In this document: positions 25,271-32,908 of the stretch, piece by piece
Layout of the letters: every line of letters starts with the position of its first letter
How positions within the stretch are numbered: the first letter of the stretch is position 1
DNA from: Nitrospiria bacterium
GTDB lineage: Bacteria; Nitrospirota; Nitrospiria; JACQBZ01
Reading direction: 5' to 3'
NCBI GenBank assembly: GCA_035498035.1
Contig: DATKAN010000038.1
Location: 62,001-126,000, forward strand
Length of the DNA: 64,000 bases
The notes under the pieces: model-generated
Seen by the model: only the letters and a program-made list of their open reading frames with translations
What the model was told of the DNA's origin: nothing
Database searches by the model: none
Made by a program: the position numbers and the translations under genes

Positions 25271-26136
25271 TGTATCGATACCATCGGTCCAGAGGAGATT
25301 TAAACTCCGTCCCTGCACAGAAAAGGGGCCAGAAAGGGGTTTCAAAACTGCGGCCGGCCCGGGCGCGCGGGAAAGGGGTTCTATGGGCCGGCCCGGGCGC
25401 GCGGGTTGCGAAGGTTCTCTTATATGCCCTGCCGTTGGCGGGTGTCGCGGGTGCGGGATTGTGGGGGTGGTACGCCTTGATGAACGGGGTGAGGCATTCA
25501 AGCCTGTTCACACTTCAGGAGGTCCGTACCGTGGGTTGGGAGCGGGCGGCAAAGCTCAAAGCCCTCGAGCGTCTTCGTTATTCTTCATCGGGATCAAGCC
25601 TCCTCGATCTGGATCTGGTTTCGCTGAAAGGGTCGTTGTTGGGCGAACCCTGGATCCGGGACGTGAACCTGCGCAAGGAATACCCGGACACCCTGTCCGT
25701 TCGGGTGACCGAGCGCCGTCCCGTTGCGGTTCTGGCCGGTCGGCAGATCGAGGCCATTGTGGATGACACCGGGACGGTGCTGGAGGAATGGCCCAACGGA
25801 GCGCAGACCCCCAATCCCTGGTCGCACCTTCCCGTCATTCATGGGGTGGAAGCGAGTTCACTACGGGACGGGGATTCTGCGGCCGTCCAACGGTTTGGAG
25901 CGGCCCTGGACGTTTTGCGCGCGGCGTCTTCATCAGCGGAGCCGGGGATGGATTTGGACGCCGGCCAATGGGACGACGTCCGGGTCCGGCGGAATGGATA
26001 CTGGATCCGGTTCGGAGAAGGATCCATTGATGAAAAGTGGCGCCGCTTCCTGTCGGTCGAGAACGAGATCGAGCGGCGGCATGAGGGGGTGCAGGAAGTC
26101 GATCTGCGGTTTCCGGCGCAGGTGGTGGTCCGATGA
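25267..26136 (+). CDS. ftsQ: Cell division protein FtsQ
   Basis: Bitopic divisome protein, 289 aa. A basic, Gly/Arg-rich cytoplasmic tail of about 45 residues precedes one membrane helix (VLLYALPLAGVAGAGLWGW). A periplasmic POTRA domain (LFTLQEVRTVGWERAAKLKALERL) and the FtsQ beta domain (PWIRDVNLRKEYPDTLSVRVTERRPVA) follow. Overlaps ddl by four bases. The following gap to ftsA is unusually long (189 bases). Confidence 0.92.
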   Translation: MMYRYHRSRGDLNSVPAQKRGQKGVSKLRPARARGKGVLWAGPGARVAKVLLYALPLAGVAGAGLWGWYALMNGVRHSSLFTLQEVRTVGWERAAKLKALERLRYSSSGSSLLDLDLVSLKGSLLGEPWIRDVNLRKEYPDTLSVRVTERRPVAVLAGRQIEAIVDDTGTVLEEWPNGAQTPNPWSHLPVIHGVEASSLRDGDSAAVQRFGAALDVLRAASSSAEPGMDLDAGQWDDVRVRRNGYWIRFGEGSIDEKWRRFLSVENEIERRHEGVQEVDLRFPAQVVVR

Positions 26137-26229
26137 AGCATGGACAACCGATTCCCAATGAATCCGTATAGTGAGCGTTATCCCCGCAGGTGAGGGCGGG
26201 GTCAGGGAGCGGATTAAGACGAGGAGACT

Positions 26230-26273
26230 CCACCCGGATCGAAGAATCCCCGGGTGGAAAGCCGGGGTTCTTC
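26230..26273 (+). promoter_or_regulatory. Two mutually exclusive hairpins in the ftsA leader
   Basis: Hairpin 1 pairs CCACCCGG (26230-26237) with CCGGGTGG (26250-26257). Hairpin 2 pairs GAAGAATCCCCGG (26241-26253) with CCGGGGTTCTTC (26262-26273) with a single bulge. They share 26250-26253, so only one can form. The arrangement resembles an attenuator or a ligand- or protein-controlled leader, about 50 bases before the ftsA start. No U-tract follows, so transcription termination is less likely than translational or stability control. Confidence 0.45.
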
Positions 26274-26325
26274 AACGACCGGCCCCGCGGCGGTCCGGGC
26301 GGCATCTGAAAGGAGGTCATCGGAA

Positions 26326-27576
26326 TTGGCGAAGCGAGAAGATATCATCGTAGGCCTTGACATCGGCACGACGAAGATCTGCGCCATCGTCGGCGAAATC
26401 AACCGCTCGTCCCGGTCGGACGGCCTTTCCGGCATCGACGTGATCGGCATCGGCACCAGTCCATCCCGCGGACTCCGAAAAGGCGTGGTGGTGAACATCG
26501 AGAGCACGGTGGAGTCGATCAAGAAGGCGGTGGAGGAGGCCGAGCTCATGGCCGGGGTTCAGATCCAGGCCGTTTATGCCGGAATCGCCGGCGGGCACGT
26601 CAAGGGCTTCAACAGCCGCGGCGTCATCGCCGTGAAGGAGAGGGAGGTGAGTCAGGCGGATGTGGAACGCGTCATCGACGCCGCACGGGCCGTCGCGATT
26701 CCCCTCGACCGCGAAGTCCTGCACGTCCTACCGCAGGAATTCATCGTGGACGATCAGGACGGGATCAAAGACCCCCTTGGAATGGCCGGCGTCCGTTTGG
26801 AAGCCGAGGTGCACATCATCACCGGGGCCGTGACCTCGGCCCAGAACATCATCAAGAGCGTGAACCGGGCCGGGCTTGAAGTGATCGACATCATCCTTCA
26901 ACCCTTAGCGTCCAGCGAGGCGGTGTTAACCCCGGAGGAGAGGGATCTGGGCGTTACGATGGTGGACATCGGGGGAGGAACGACCGATATCGCGACCTTT
27001 GTCGACGGAGGAATCTGGCATACGGCGGTATTGGGAATCGGCGGGAATCATCTGACGGGGGATGTGGCGATCGGGCTTCGGACGCCGGTGGCCGAGGCCG
27101 AGAAGATCAAGATCAAGTACGGCTGCGCCATGACCTCGATGGTGAAGGAGAATGAAACGATCGAGGTCCCCAGCGTCGGGGGCCGTCCGCCCCGGATTCT
27201 ATCGCGTCAGATCCTGTCCGAAATCATCGAGCCGAGGGCCGAGGAAATCTTCGGACTGGTGGCCCGAGAGATCAAGCGGACGGGTTACGAGGAGCGGGTG
27301 GCCTCGGGGGTGGTGATCACGGGCGGGAGCGCCACGCTGAGGGGAATGGTCGAGGTGGCCGAACGGATTTTGGATCTGCCGGTCCGTCTGGGTGCTCCGA
27401 CCAACGTGGGCGGCTTGGCGGACATCGTGAATAATCCGATGTATGCCACGGGGGTGGGACTGATCCTGTATGCGCTCAAGACGCAAGGGGAACGGGAGGT
27501 GCGGCGGTTCAAAGATCGGCGGCTGTTCTACAAAGTGGCCGGCCGGATGCGGGAATGGGTCCAGGAATTTTTTTAA
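26326..27576 (+). CDS. ftsA: Cell division protein FtsA
   Basis: Actin-like ATPase that tethers FtsZ to the membrane. The frame is open from 26254, but TTG at 26326 is preceded by a perfect AAGGAGGT eight bases upstream, giving 416 aa. ATPase motifs: IVGLDIGTTKICAIVG, MVDIGGGTTDIATF and VITGGSATLRGM. The inserted 1C domain is present (VQIQAVYAGIAGGHVKGFNSRG). The C-terminal amphipathic membrane helix is FYKVAGRMREWVQEFF. Confidence 0.95.
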   Translation: MAKREDIIVGLDIGTTKICAIVGEINRSSRSDGLSGIDVIGIGTSPSRGLRKGVVVNIESTVESIKKAVEEAELMAGVQIQAVYAGIAGGHVKGFNSRGVIAVKEREVSQADVERVIDAARAVAIPLDREVLHVLPQEFIVDDQDGIKDPLGMAGVRLEAEVHIITGAVTSAQNIIKSVNRAGLEVIDIILQPLASSEAVLTPEERDLGVTMVDIGGGTTDIATFVDGGIWHTAVLGIGGNHLTGDVAIGLRTPVAEAEKIKIKYGCAMTSMVKENETIEVPSVGGRPPRILSRQILSEIIEPRAEEIFGLVAREIKRTGYEERVASGVVITGGSATLRGMVEVAERILDLPVRLGAPTNVGGLADIVNNPMYATGVGLILYALKTQGEREVRRFKDRRLFYKVAGRMREWVQEFF

Positions 27577-27594
27577 GACAATTATAATAAGCGG

Positions 27595-27642
27595 GCATCC
27601 GGCTTTGCCGGTGCGAGCGCGGGGCGTGGGGGCATCGGAGGA
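27595..27642 (+). repeat. Family 2 intergenic element upstream of ftsZ
   Basis: Homologous to 21823-21870: a CCGGC-TTT-GCCGG hairpin, GAGCGC and a terminal GTGGGGGCATCGGAGGA. Located in the ftsA-ftsZ gap, about 50 bases before the ftsZ start. TATAAT at 27583-27588 precedes it but has no good -35 partner. Confidence 0.6.
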
Positions 27643-27693
27643 CGCGGGTCGATTTATCCGCACGGGCCCTCACACAAAAAAAGGAGGTCACGC

Positions 27694-28821
27694 ATGTTTC
27701 TCTTTGAAGAGGCCGAGATCAGGCCGGCCAAGATCAAAGTCATCGGGGTCGGGGGCAGCGGTTGCAATGCGGTGAACACGATGATCGCCTCCAAGTTTTC
27801 GGGGGTCGAATTCATCTCGGCGAATACCGATGTCCAGGCGTTGAGCCTGTCCAAGGCGCCTTGCACCCTTCCGATGGGCGCCCGATTGACCAAGGGTCTT
27901 GGGGCCGGGGCCAATCCCAACGTGGGTCGGGAGGCCGCGCTGGAGGACGCACAGAAAATCCGGGAAATGCTGGAGGGAGCCGATATGGTTTTCGTGACGG
28001 CCGGCATGGGGGGAGGGACCGGAACCGGTGCGGCGCCCATTATCGCGAATGTCGCCCGGGAACTTGGAGCCTTGACGGTGGCCGTCGTCACGAAACCGTT
28101 TCAATTCGAGGGGGCGCTTCGGATGCGTCGTGCCGAGGAAGGCATCGACGAACTGAAGAAGGTGGTCGATTCCCTGATCGTGATCCCCAACCAGCGGCTT
28201 CTGTCGATCGTGGACAAAACCGCCTCCGTGCCGAAATCCTTCAAGATGGTGGATGATGTGCTTCGCCAGGCGGTCCAGGGGATCGCGGATCTCGTGACGA
28301 CGCCCGGTCTGGTCAATGTGGATTTTGCGGATGTCCGGACCGTGATGGCCCATATGGGGCGGGCCGTGATGGGAATGGGATTCGCCCGGGGCGATCATCG
28401 CGCGGTGGAGGCGGCCCAGAGGGCGATCTCCAGTCCCCTGCTCGAGGAGGACGGGATTCATGGGGCGCGGGGGGTGCTCCTGAACATCACCGGGGGGGAA
28501 GGATTGTCCCTTCACGAGGTGAGCGAGGCCTCCACGATTATTCAGGAGGCGGCCGACCCGGAGGCCAACATTATCTTCGGCTCCGTGATCAACAAACAGA
28601 TGAAGGAGGACGTGATCGTCACCGTCATCGCCACCGGTTTCGATAAGGAATTGATTCGGGAAGAGCCCGTAAAATCCGCGGCCTCCAAACCGGTGCCTTC
28701 GAAGAGCCTGGACCGGCCCGCCTTTCTGCGAAAGGTGGCGAACAGCGGATATCCGCCGGGCGGACTCAACGTCGATGATGAATGGGACGTTCCGACCTTT
28801 TTGCGAAAACAGGCGGACTGA
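27694..28821 (+). CDS. ftsZ: Cell division GTPase FtsZ
   Basis: Tubulin-like protein forming the Z-ring. 375 aa, start preceded by AAGGAGGT. The G-box reads [10 protein letters not shown], with NTDVQAL, the T7 loop [11 protein letters not shown] and a short variable linker. The C-terminal tail motif is [11 protein letters not shown], the conserved site for FtsA/ZapD-type partners. Last gene of the dcw cluster proper. Confidence 0.97.
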   Translation: MFLFEEAEIRPAKIKVIGVGGSGCNAVNTMIASKFSGVEFISANTDVQALSLSKAPCTLPMGARLTKGLGAGANPNVGREAALEDAQKIREMLEGADMVFVTAGMGGGTGTGAAPIIANVARELGALTVAVVTKPFQFEGALRMRRAEEGIDELKKVVDSLIVIPNQRLLSIVDKTASVPKSFKMVDDVLRQAVQGIADLVTTPGLVNVDFADVRTVMAHMGRAVMGMGFARGDHRAVEAAQRAISSPLLEEDGIHGARGVLLNITGGEGLSLHEVSEASTIIQEAADPEANIIFGSVINKQMKEDVIVTVIATGFDKELIREEPVKSAASKPVPSKSLDRPAFLRKVANSGYPPGGLNVDDEWDVPTFLRKQAD

Positions 28822-28919
28822 GGTGTCTGATTCATAATTGCGGTGACGAAGGATCGGAAAAAATTCAGAGCGGAGCTTGTCTTCGCGCGGAGGGAAACTC
28901 CGCACTGTGCGGATTAAGC

Positions 28920-29699
28920 ATGTCTAAGCTCATGGATCGGCATAATGTGGTAGGTGAGATGGCGGCATCGTTTCATGTGATCGAAATCGAGGACCATCGT
29001 GCCGTGGAACTTCCATGGAAGGGCGGAAATCCCCCATGGCGGGCGCTGTTTGGTCTTCGCGGTCCTCGTCCGATGGAAATTCTGGCGAAGTATTTCGGAC
29101 TCCAAACGAACCGGATTGCGACGGTTCGCCAGGTGCACGGCGTTTCCATCTGGGTGGTCGACGCGGCCCAGGCTTCCGATCCATCCGGACCGGAACGGGA
29201 GGCGGACGCCATGATCACCAAGCGGCCTGGGATGGCGATCGCGGTCCGAACGGCCGACTGCCTGCCCATCTTGATCTGGGATGAGGTCAACAAGGTTGCC
29301 GCAGCCGTGCATGCGGGCTGGCGAGGATCGCTTAACGCGATCGCCTCCAAGGCCGTTCTGACGATGCGGTCTTCCTTCGGGAGCCATCCCGGCGATCTTC
29401 GAGTCGGAATCGGCCCGGCGATCGGGCCTTGTTGTTATGAAGTGAACGGGCCGGTGTTGACGCCGCTTCGGGAACGGTTCGGCTATTGGAGCGAGGTGGT
29501 AAGGGAGAAGGGGAACGGCAAAGGAATGCTCGACCTGGCGGGATTGAATTTCCGCCAACTGGTGGCCACGGGGGTTCCGCCGGAAGGGATCACGGTGGCC
29601 TATGCCTGCACCTTTTGTCATCCGGAACGTTTCTATTCGTTCCGACGCGACGGTGACTCGTCCGGCGGAATGATCAGCGGGATAATGATCCAAGCATGA
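28920..29699 (+). CDS. pgeF: Purine nucleoside phosphorylase/laccase-domain protein PgeF (YfiH)
   Basis: YfiH-family multicopper-fold enzyme implicated in peptidoglycan editing and acting on adenosine/inosine in characterised members. Conserved metal/active-site residues appear as VRQVHG, RTADCLPIL, AAVHAGWRGS and IGPAIGPCCYEV, and the C-terminal TFCHPERFYSFRRDG. The frame extends upstream to 28782 overlapping ftsZ. ATG at 28920 gives 259 aa; ATG at 28959 would be closest to the usual 245 aa. Conserved neighbour of ftsZ and yggS in many genomes. Confidence 0.88.
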   Translation: MSKLMDRHNVVGEMAASFHVIEIEDHRAVELPWKGGNPPWRALFGLRGPRPMEILAKYFGLQTNRIATVRQVHGVSIWVVDAAQASDPSGPEREADAMITKRPGMAIAVRTADCLPILIWDEVNKVAAAVHAGWRGSLNAIASKAVLTMRSSFGSHPGDLRVGIGPAIGPCCYEVNGPVLTPLRERFGYWSEVVREKGNGKGMLDLAGLNFRQLVATGVPPEGITVAYACTFCHPERFYSFRRDGDSSGGMISGIMIQA

Positions 29700-29767
29700 T
29701 CGTTCATCGGGACGGTTGTAAAGAGCCCAGTCGGGCAAGGCGTGCCGTGTCCCTGCCGGATGGAGAG

Positions 29768-30481
29768 ATGGATGGATCAGTCGCCGCCAATCTGCGATGG
29801 GTCCGGGAACGGATCCTCGCCGCCGCGGAACGGTCCGGACGTGATCCGAGACGGATTACGCTGGTTGTCGTCACCAAAGGGGTGAGGAGCGACCGTGTTC
29901 GGGAGGCCGTGGCGGCCGGCGCCACCGTGCTGGGCGAAAACCGGGTTCAGGAAGCCCTGCCGAAAATCAAGGCCCTTGGGGAGACGGTTCGGTGGCATCT
30001 GATCGGCCACCTTCAGAGGAATAAAGTAAAGCAGGCCGTCCCGAATTTTGATCTGATCCATTCGGTCGACAGTCCCGAGCTGGCCGAAGAGATCGAACGG
30101 CGCGCCGAGCAGGCCGGGATCCGACAAAGGGTGCTGATTCAAGTGAATGTGTCCCGCGAGCCCAGCAAACACGGGATATTACCGGAAGCGGTGGACGATT
30201 TGGTTCGGAAAACGGCGGCCCTTCCGCATCTTGTTCTGGACGGATTGATGACGATTCCGCCCCCGTCAACCGATCCGAAACGATCGAGGCCCTATTTTCG
30301 CTGGCTGGGTGAAAAAGCGGAAGAGCTCGGGCGGGCCGGACGGCCCGTTCGGGAGCTGTCGATGGGAATGTCCGGCGATTTTGAGGTGGCCATCGAGGAA
30401 GGGGCGACCCTGATTCGTGTCGGGACCGCGATTTTCGGCCCTCGGGGAATGACGGAAGGGATTGAAGGGGGACCGGCATAA
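29768..30481 (+). CDS. PLP-homeostasis protein, YggS/PLPBP family
   Basis: Alanine-racemase-like single-domain PLP-binding protein that buffers pyridoxal phosphate and influences amino-acid pools. The PLP lysine is in LVVVTKGV, followed by LGENRVQEALPKI, WHLIGHLQRNK and a phosphate-binding SMGMSGDFEVAIEEGATLIRVG. The frame is open from 29696, but ATG at 29768 with GGAGA just upstream gives the usual 237 aa. Followed two bases later by yggT. Confidence 0.93.
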   Translation: MDGSVAANLRWVRERILAAAERSGRDPRRITLVVVTKGVRSDRVREAVAAGATVLGENRVQEALPKIKALGETVRWHLIGHLQRNKVKQAVPNFDLIHSVDSPELAEEIERRAEQAGIRQRVLIQVNVSREPSKHGILPEAVDDLVRKTAALPHLVLDGLMTIPPPSTDPKRSRPYFRWLGEKAEELGRAGRPVRELSMGMSGDFEVAIEEGATLIRVGTAIFGPRGMTEGIEGGPA

Positions 30482-30483
30482 CA

Positions 30484-30783
30484 ATGTTCATCGCCGCCAA
30501 CCTGATTAAGGCCGTCGCTGAGGTGGTCAGTATCATTTTGAATTTTTACATGTGGGTGATCATTATCCGGGCCCTGATCTCTTGGGTCAATCCGGATCCC
30601 TATAACCCGATCGTCCAGTTTCTTTACAAGGTGACGGAGCCGGTGCTGCACCCCGTCCGTCGGCTCATCCCGGTGTATAATATGGGTATCGATCTTTCGC
30701 CGTTGATCGTGATCCTGATCCTAATTTTCCTGAGAAGTTTTTTGGTGGCCAGTTTGTATCAATTGGCCCTTCGGCTGCAATAA
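30484..30783 (+). CDS. YggT family membrane protein
   Basis: Small integral membrane protein (99 aa) with two hydrophobic segments separated by the family signature ALISWVNPDPYNPIVQFLYKVTEPVLHPVRRLIP. YggT proteins are linked to osmotic tolerance and, by context, to division and envelope genes. Position between yggS and divIVA is the standard arrangement. Confidence 0.92.
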   Translation: MFIAANLIKAVAEVVSIILNFYMWVIIIRALISWVNPDPYNPIVQFLYKVTEPVLHPVRRLIPVYNMGIDLSPLIVILILIFLRSFLVASLYQLALRLQ

Positions 30784-30827
30784 TCCGCCGCCGCGGGCCT
30801 CACGCACGTCAGCCAGAGGAGGATGGA

Positions 30828-31352
30828 ATGAAGATCACACCGTTGGACATTCAGCAGGCCGGTTTCAAGGTCCGGGTGCGGGGCTATGACCGGCAGGAAG
30901 TGGACAGCTTCCTCGATGCCATCACCGAGGATTACGAGGCGCTGGTCCGAGAGAACAGCACCCTTCGAGAGAAGGTGGCCGAATCGGAGAATCAACTGGC
31001 CGAGTTGCGAAAGAAAGAGGCCACCTTGAACAATACCCTGATGAAAGCTCAAGACCTGGTGGAGGAAATGAAGCACGGGGCCCAAAGAGATGCGGATCTG
31101 GTCTTGAAAGAAGCGGAGCTGAAAGCGGAGCAAATGATCCACGGGGCCCATGAAGAAATGGCCGCCATTAGACGGGAAATCCTCGATCTTCAGAAGCAAA
31201 GGGTCGTGTTCCTGGAGAAGATCCGGTCCATGATCAAGATCTTCCAGAGGGTTGTCGAACTTGAGGATCGTGAAGAGGACAAGAACGGAAAAAAAGAACG
31301 ATCGGAAGAGGAACGGGATGACAATGTCCGTCTGTTGAAACCGAAAACATAA
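30828..31352 (+). CDS. DivIVA-domain protein
   Basis: 174 aa with the DivIVA N-terminal membrane-curvature motif (TPLDIQQAGFKVRVRGYDRQEVDSFLDAI) and a long coiled coil through residues about 35-140. The tail is highly charged (DREEDKNGKKERSEEERDD). Expected to localise at the cell pole or septum as a scaffold. Start preceded by AGAGGAGG. Follows the ftsZ-pgeF-yggS-yggT series as in many bacteria. Confidence 0.9.
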   Translation: MKITPLDIQQAGFKVRVRGYDRQEVDSFLDAITEDYEALVRENSTLREKVAESENQLAELRKKEATLNNTLMKAQDLVEEMKHGAQRDADLVLKEAELKAEQMIHGAHEEMAAIRREILDLQKQRVVFLEKIRSMIKIFQRVVELEDREEDKNGKKERSEEERDDNVRLLKPKT

Positions 31353-31396
31353 CGGCGAAACCTCTCTGGCAAGCTGCGAGTTGAATACCGTGATAT

Positions 31397-31569
31397 GGCA
31401 GGCTGCTCAAAAAAAACCTGATCCCCCCTCCGGAGACTTCCGACACGATCGATCCTGGACCGGGGTTACGAGGCCGCGGCCCCGAGGGCGAGCGAGGCGC
31501 ACTCCACCGGTAGCTCGAGAAGACCGAGGGGGCGAGGACACGGCCTATGGACTTTTTCAGCCGCCGGCC
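31397..31569. mobile_element. MITE-like element with imperfect terminal inverted repeats
   Basis: The 5' end GGCAGGCTGCTCAAAA (31397-31418 region) and the 3' end TTTTTCAGCCGCCGGCC (31549-31569 region) are imperfect inverted repeats of about 21 bases. They bound roughly 130 GC-rich bases with no gene. The ends resemble the CAGGCTGCTGAAAAA-type sequence seen in short non-autonomous elements of GC-rich bacteria. It fills most of the divIVA-HicB gap. Confidence 0.5.
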
Positions 31570-31582
31570 TATGGAGGTGAAG

Positions 31583-31810
31583 ATGCATTACGATGTGTAC
31601 ATCACTCAAAAAGACCGGATCTATACGGCCATGGTTCCGGCCCTGCCCGGCTGTACGGCCCTCGGACGTTCGGAGGATGAGGTGCTGGGCAACATTCGGG
31701 ATGTGATTGAAGGGTATTTTCGATCGCTGCAGATGCAGCGAAAACCATTTCCCGACGTCAAGGTGGTGAAGATACACCATGCCCGATATCCCACCGCTCG
31801 ATCTGCGTGA
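31583..31810 (+). CDS. HicB-like (UPF0150) domain protein
   Basis: 75 aa with the partial RNase-H-like fold of HicB antitoxins: MHYDVYITQKDRIYTAMVPALPGC, then GRSEDEVLGNIRDVIEGY. The start follows a strong GGAGGTG. No HicA toxin and no DNA-binding tail are encoded here, so it is an orphan and may have a housekeeping or regulatory role. Its 3' end overlaps yggU by 32 bases. Confidence 0.8.
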   Translation: MHYDVYITQKDRIYTAMVPALPGCTALGRSEDEVLGNIRDVIEGYFRSLQMQRKPFPDVKVVKIHHARYPTARSA

Positions 31811-32090
31811 AACCGAAGAAGGCGTTGTTCTCAAAGTTTCGGTCCAGCCCAGGGCCTCCCGCCAGGAGTTGTCCGGCATCCATGACGGCGCATTGAGGTT
31901 GCGGCTGACGGTTCCTCCGGTCGAAGGCGCAGCGAACGAGGCCTGTCGGGTCTTTCTGGCGGAGTTGTTTCAGACTCCGAAAAGCCGGATCCAGATCATC
32001 CGTGGGGTGCGCTCCCGACAGAAGTGGGTTCAGATAGAGGGACTGACCTCCGACATGATTTTACGGCGGCTTGCCCAGAACCCGGATTAG
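31779..32090 (+). CDS. YggU/DUF167 family protein
   Basis: 103 aa of the DUF167 fold (GVVLKVSVQPRASRQELSGIHDGALRLRLTVPPVEGAANEAC... SRIQIIRGVRSRQKWVQIEGL). Function unknown; usually found near yggS, yggT and division genes, as here. The 3' end overlaps the convergent cytochrome gene by four bases, so transcripts must converge head-on. Confidence 0.9.
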   Translation: MPDIPPLDLRETEEGVVLKVSVQPRASRQELSGIHDGALRLRLTVPPVEGAANEACRVFLAELFQTPKSRIQIIRGVRSRQKWVQIEGLTSDMILRRLAQNPD

Positions 32091-32821
32091 CGGTCGTGAC
32101 AGACCAGGCATAGCGTCTTGATGGGGACGCGGAGAAAAGGACGGGTGTCGTTGTCGTGGGGATTGTGACAGGAATCGCAATGGATGACGCCCCGGAAGGT
32201 TCGGACCAATGTCGCGGCGGAGGCCGGATCGTTCGGGTCGATGTTTTGCAAATTCAGCGCGGCGGATTGGGGTCCGGTCGGCAAGATCACACCGCTTTCG
32301 TCACGGTCGGGAATCGACCAGTAACGTTTGAGCTTCGGATCGGGCCGATCGTTGGCGTACGTTCCGTCCGGTTGTCGTGGATACAGGATCGAATCGGGGT
32401 GGTCCGGAATTTGAAGGCCGGTCCGCAGGGCGGCGACGGCCCGGGGGTTGTAAGTCGCCGCCGACCCAGAAAACCCGAGCTGATGGATGTTGCTGCCGAG
32501 GACCCCGTCGTGGCAGGTCAAGCAGTCAAAGGAAGGCCCGAAGGGTTTTGTATCGGGGGTGCCCTTTCCTGAAGGAGGCGGGACAACGTGGGTCGTCTGA
32601 AAGGTCTTGATCGGATTATCTTTGTCCCAGGCGGCCGCGGCCTGGGAGACGGTGCCTTTAATATGGCAGGAACCACAAACCGTTTCCATCGGGGAAGCCG
32701 CGCCGGCCGGAATCACGTTGTGCTTGCTGGATAGGACCTGATCAAATCCTTGCCCGCCGGCGATGCCCCGGAGGAGAACCCCGATCGTAGTGAACACCAG
32801 CGTCCGCTGTCGAAAGGTCAT
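32087..32821 (-). CDS. Periplasmic tetrahaem cytochrome c
   Basis: 244 aa with a cleavable-looking N-terminal signal and four CxxCH haem sites: C49-H53 (CGSCH), C100-H104 (CLTCH), C215-H219 (CDSCH, followed by NPH) and C238-H242 (CLVCH). The CHNPH type and spacing resemble doubled-CxxCH electron-transfer proteins. Requires the Ccs system, of which ccsB lies at 45156. An operator-like palindrome sits inside its promoter. Redox partner unknown. Confidence 0.88.
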   Translation of the reverse strand: MTFRQRTLVFTTIGVLLRGIAGGQGFDQVLSSKHNVIPAGAASPMETVCGSCHIKGTVSQAAAAWDKDNPIKTFQTTHVVPPPSGKGTPDTKPFGPSFDCLTCHDGVLGSNIHQLGFSGSAATYNPRAVAALRTGLQIPDHPDSILYPRQPDGTYANDRPDPKLKRYWSIPDRDESGVILPTGPQSAALNLQNIDPNDPASAATLVRTFRGVIHCDSCHNPHDNDTRPFLRVPIKTLCLVCHDR

Positions 32822-32840
32822 GGCGTTTCCTCGCTAAAAA

Positions 32841-32870
32841 CCTATACCACAAACCGGTTTGTATTGTCTA
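32841..32870 (-). promoter_or_regulatory. Cytochrome promoter with an embedded 14-base palindromic operator
   Basis: On the minus strand TAGACA, an 18-base spacer and TATAGG. The perfect palindrome ACAAACCGGTTTGT (32849-32862) occupies the spacer, where a bound repressor would block RNA polymerase. The AAACCGGTTT core is like sites of several repressor families. The regulator is not encoded in the window. Confidence 0.55.
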
Positions 32871-32908
32871 TTTTTATAAGGGCTGGTTTCTTCCACTCCC
32901 CTTTGAAC

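Noticed and set aside
27583-27588. TATAAT in the ftsA-ftsZ gap as a separate ftsZ promoter
   Set aside because: A perfect -10 box but no acceptable -35 at 16-18 bases; left as unsupported.
28887-28903. GCGGAG-GGAAA-CTCCGC hairpin after ftsZ as a terminator
   Set aside because: Six-base stem but no following T-run, and pgeF follows at once on the same strand. At most a leader hairpin.
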